A stretch of 15,778 bases of DNA, taken from positions 1 to 15,778 of the forward strand of contig JAULUH010000518.1 of the NCBI GenBank assembly GCA_032111745.1. Direction: 5' to 3'. Within the stretch, counting starts at the first letter, position 1, and every line of letters starts with the position of its first letter. This DNA comes from JAULUH01 sp032111745 (GTDB lineage: Bacteria; Chloroflexota; Anaerolineae; JAAEKA01). The translations under genes were made by a program, and so were the position numbers. The notes under the pieces were generated by a model. That model was not told where the DNA came from, searched no databases, and saw only the letters and a list, made by a program, of their open reading frames with translations. Positions 15,466 to 15,778 of this stretch are shown one piece after another.

Positions 15466-15496
15466 GAACCGCAAAGGCGCAGAGAGCGCCAAGGGG
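15466..15496 (+). repeat. Dispersed GAACCGCAAAGGCGC-type repeat, copy 1
   Basis: A 31-base copy of a GAACCGC-A-R-AGRCGCAGAGAGCGCCAAGGGG-type element, described here by its pieces GAACCGCAAAGGCGC and AGAGAGCGCCAAGGGG. It differs at only two positions from the copy at 15534-15564 and matches the reverse complement of the tandem units further right. Confidence 0.8.
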
Positions 15497-15533
15497 GAAT
15501 TGGACCGGAGGAGTCCAGAGGGGAGCCGCAGAG

Positions 15534-15564
15534 GAACCGCAGAGACGCAGAGAGCGCCAAGGGG
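15534..15564 (+). repeat. Dispersed GAACCGC repeat, copy 2
   Basis: Second forward copy (GAACCGCAGAGACGC then AGAGAGCGCCAAGGGG), 68 bases after the first. Part of it (GGAGCCGCAGAGG) is echoed just upstream at about 15522-15534. Confidence 0.8.
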
Positions 15565-15615
15565 AACGTGGGATCCGAAGAGCCGAAGGACAAGGTGCCG
15601 AGAAGCTCGGCGGTA

Positions 15616-15778
15616 CTGATTCTGACTATTGGCTGGTCCGGCTTTGCGTTCCTGGCGAACTCTGCGGTTCTGATTCTGGTCATTAGAAATTCCGGCTTTG
15701 CGCTCTCTGCGACTCTGCGGTTCTGATTCTGGTCATTAGAGATTCAGGCTTTGCGTTCTCTGCGACTTTGCGGTTCAC
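15616..15778 (-). repeat. Tandem array of 53-54-bp units, three copies, running to the window edge
   Basis: Units at 15616-15669, 15670-15722 and 15723-15775 each begin CTGATTCTG and end CTGCGGTT or TTGCGGTT. Units 2 and 3 differ at only a few positions; unit 1 is more diverged and one base longer. The second half of each unit (from GGCTTTGCG to GCGGTTC) is the reverse complement of the forward GAACCGC repeats. The array may continue beyond the window. Confidence 0.85.

Larger units (their letters stand above)
15440..15778. other. Gene-free repeat-rich upstream region
   Basis: No credible gene. The region upstream of the glycosyltransferase holds copies of a degenerate repeat in both orientations (listed separately). 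Open frames across it translate the repeats into low-complexity text such as SLRLCG and are spurious. I see no convincing promoter for the minus-strand gene directly upstream of its start. Confidence 0.7.

Noticed and set aside
12950..15619. Plus-strand open frame of 889 codons opposite the glycosyltransferase gene
   Set aside because: It is a shadow of the minus-strand gene created by high-GC codon use: rich in G, Q, H and A, without recognisable domains, and running on into the repeat region.
15417..15683. Minus-strand small open frame in the repeat region
   Set aside because: Its translation (SLRFLCG and SLRLCG repeats) is simply the dispersed DNA repeat read in frame, with no ribosome site of note.
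15616..15778. Possible CRISPR array
   Set aside because: Units are similar along their whole 53-54 bases instead of conserved repeats alternating with unique spacers, and no cas gene is present.

Overview
The window is a GC-rich bacterial segment with high-GC third codon positions and frequent GTG starts. It carries five intact single genes or operon genes on the plus strand, two large minus-strand genes, one broken gene, a 5' gene fragment and several short palindromic or tandem repeats. A Chloroflexota origin (Anaerolineae/Caldilineae-like) is my inference. It rests on the fusion of a GT-C type membrane glycosyltransferase with NHL repeats, on the crtB/crtI/carotenoid-oxygenase set, and on the style of the dispersed palindromes. 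There is no rRNA marker to confirm it.

Layout: 1-266 is the 3' end of an RDD-family membrane protein. A sigma70-like promoter (387-416) precedes a compact plus-strand cluster: crtB (phytoene synthase, 462-1475), crtI (phytoene desaturase, 1520-3034), a carotenoid cleavage oxygenase overlapping crtI by four bases (3031-4470), a LolD/MacB-type ABC ATPase (4502-5260), and an 804-residue double-FtsX permease starting 2 bases later (5263-7677). The spacing suggests one operon. CrtB and CrtI make phytoene and then lycopene or another desaturated linear carotene, and the oxygenase would cleave a carotenoid to an apocarotenoid. Linking an FtsX-type transporter to this pathway is the most suggestive part of the window. 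No lycopene cyclase or rhodopsin gene is visible.

Next comes a convergent minus-strand gene for an AspT/YidE/YbjL-type transporter with two RCK_C domains (7777-9411), which has a good promoter of its own (9491-9519). It diverges from a GH13 alpha-glucosidase (9662-11257). The 250-base divergent spacer holds a perfect 15-bp-stem hairpin.

Behind the glucosidase lies a cytochrome P450 pseudogene (11300-11775). An internal deletion fuses its N-terminal ~97 residues to the haem-binding loop, and a homopolymer frameshift follows. It sits between a 30-bp palindrome overlapping the glucosidase stop codon (11253-11282) and a 77-bp near-perfect palindrome with 37-bp arms (11760-11836).

The right third is one minus-strand gene of 1190 residues (11867-15439): a polytopic GT-C/TIGR03663-like glycosyltransferase with a C-terminal six-repeat NHL propeller. 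Its upstream region (15440-15778) has no credible gene and carries five copies of a dispersed repeat, three of them as a 53-54-bp tandem array running to the window edge.
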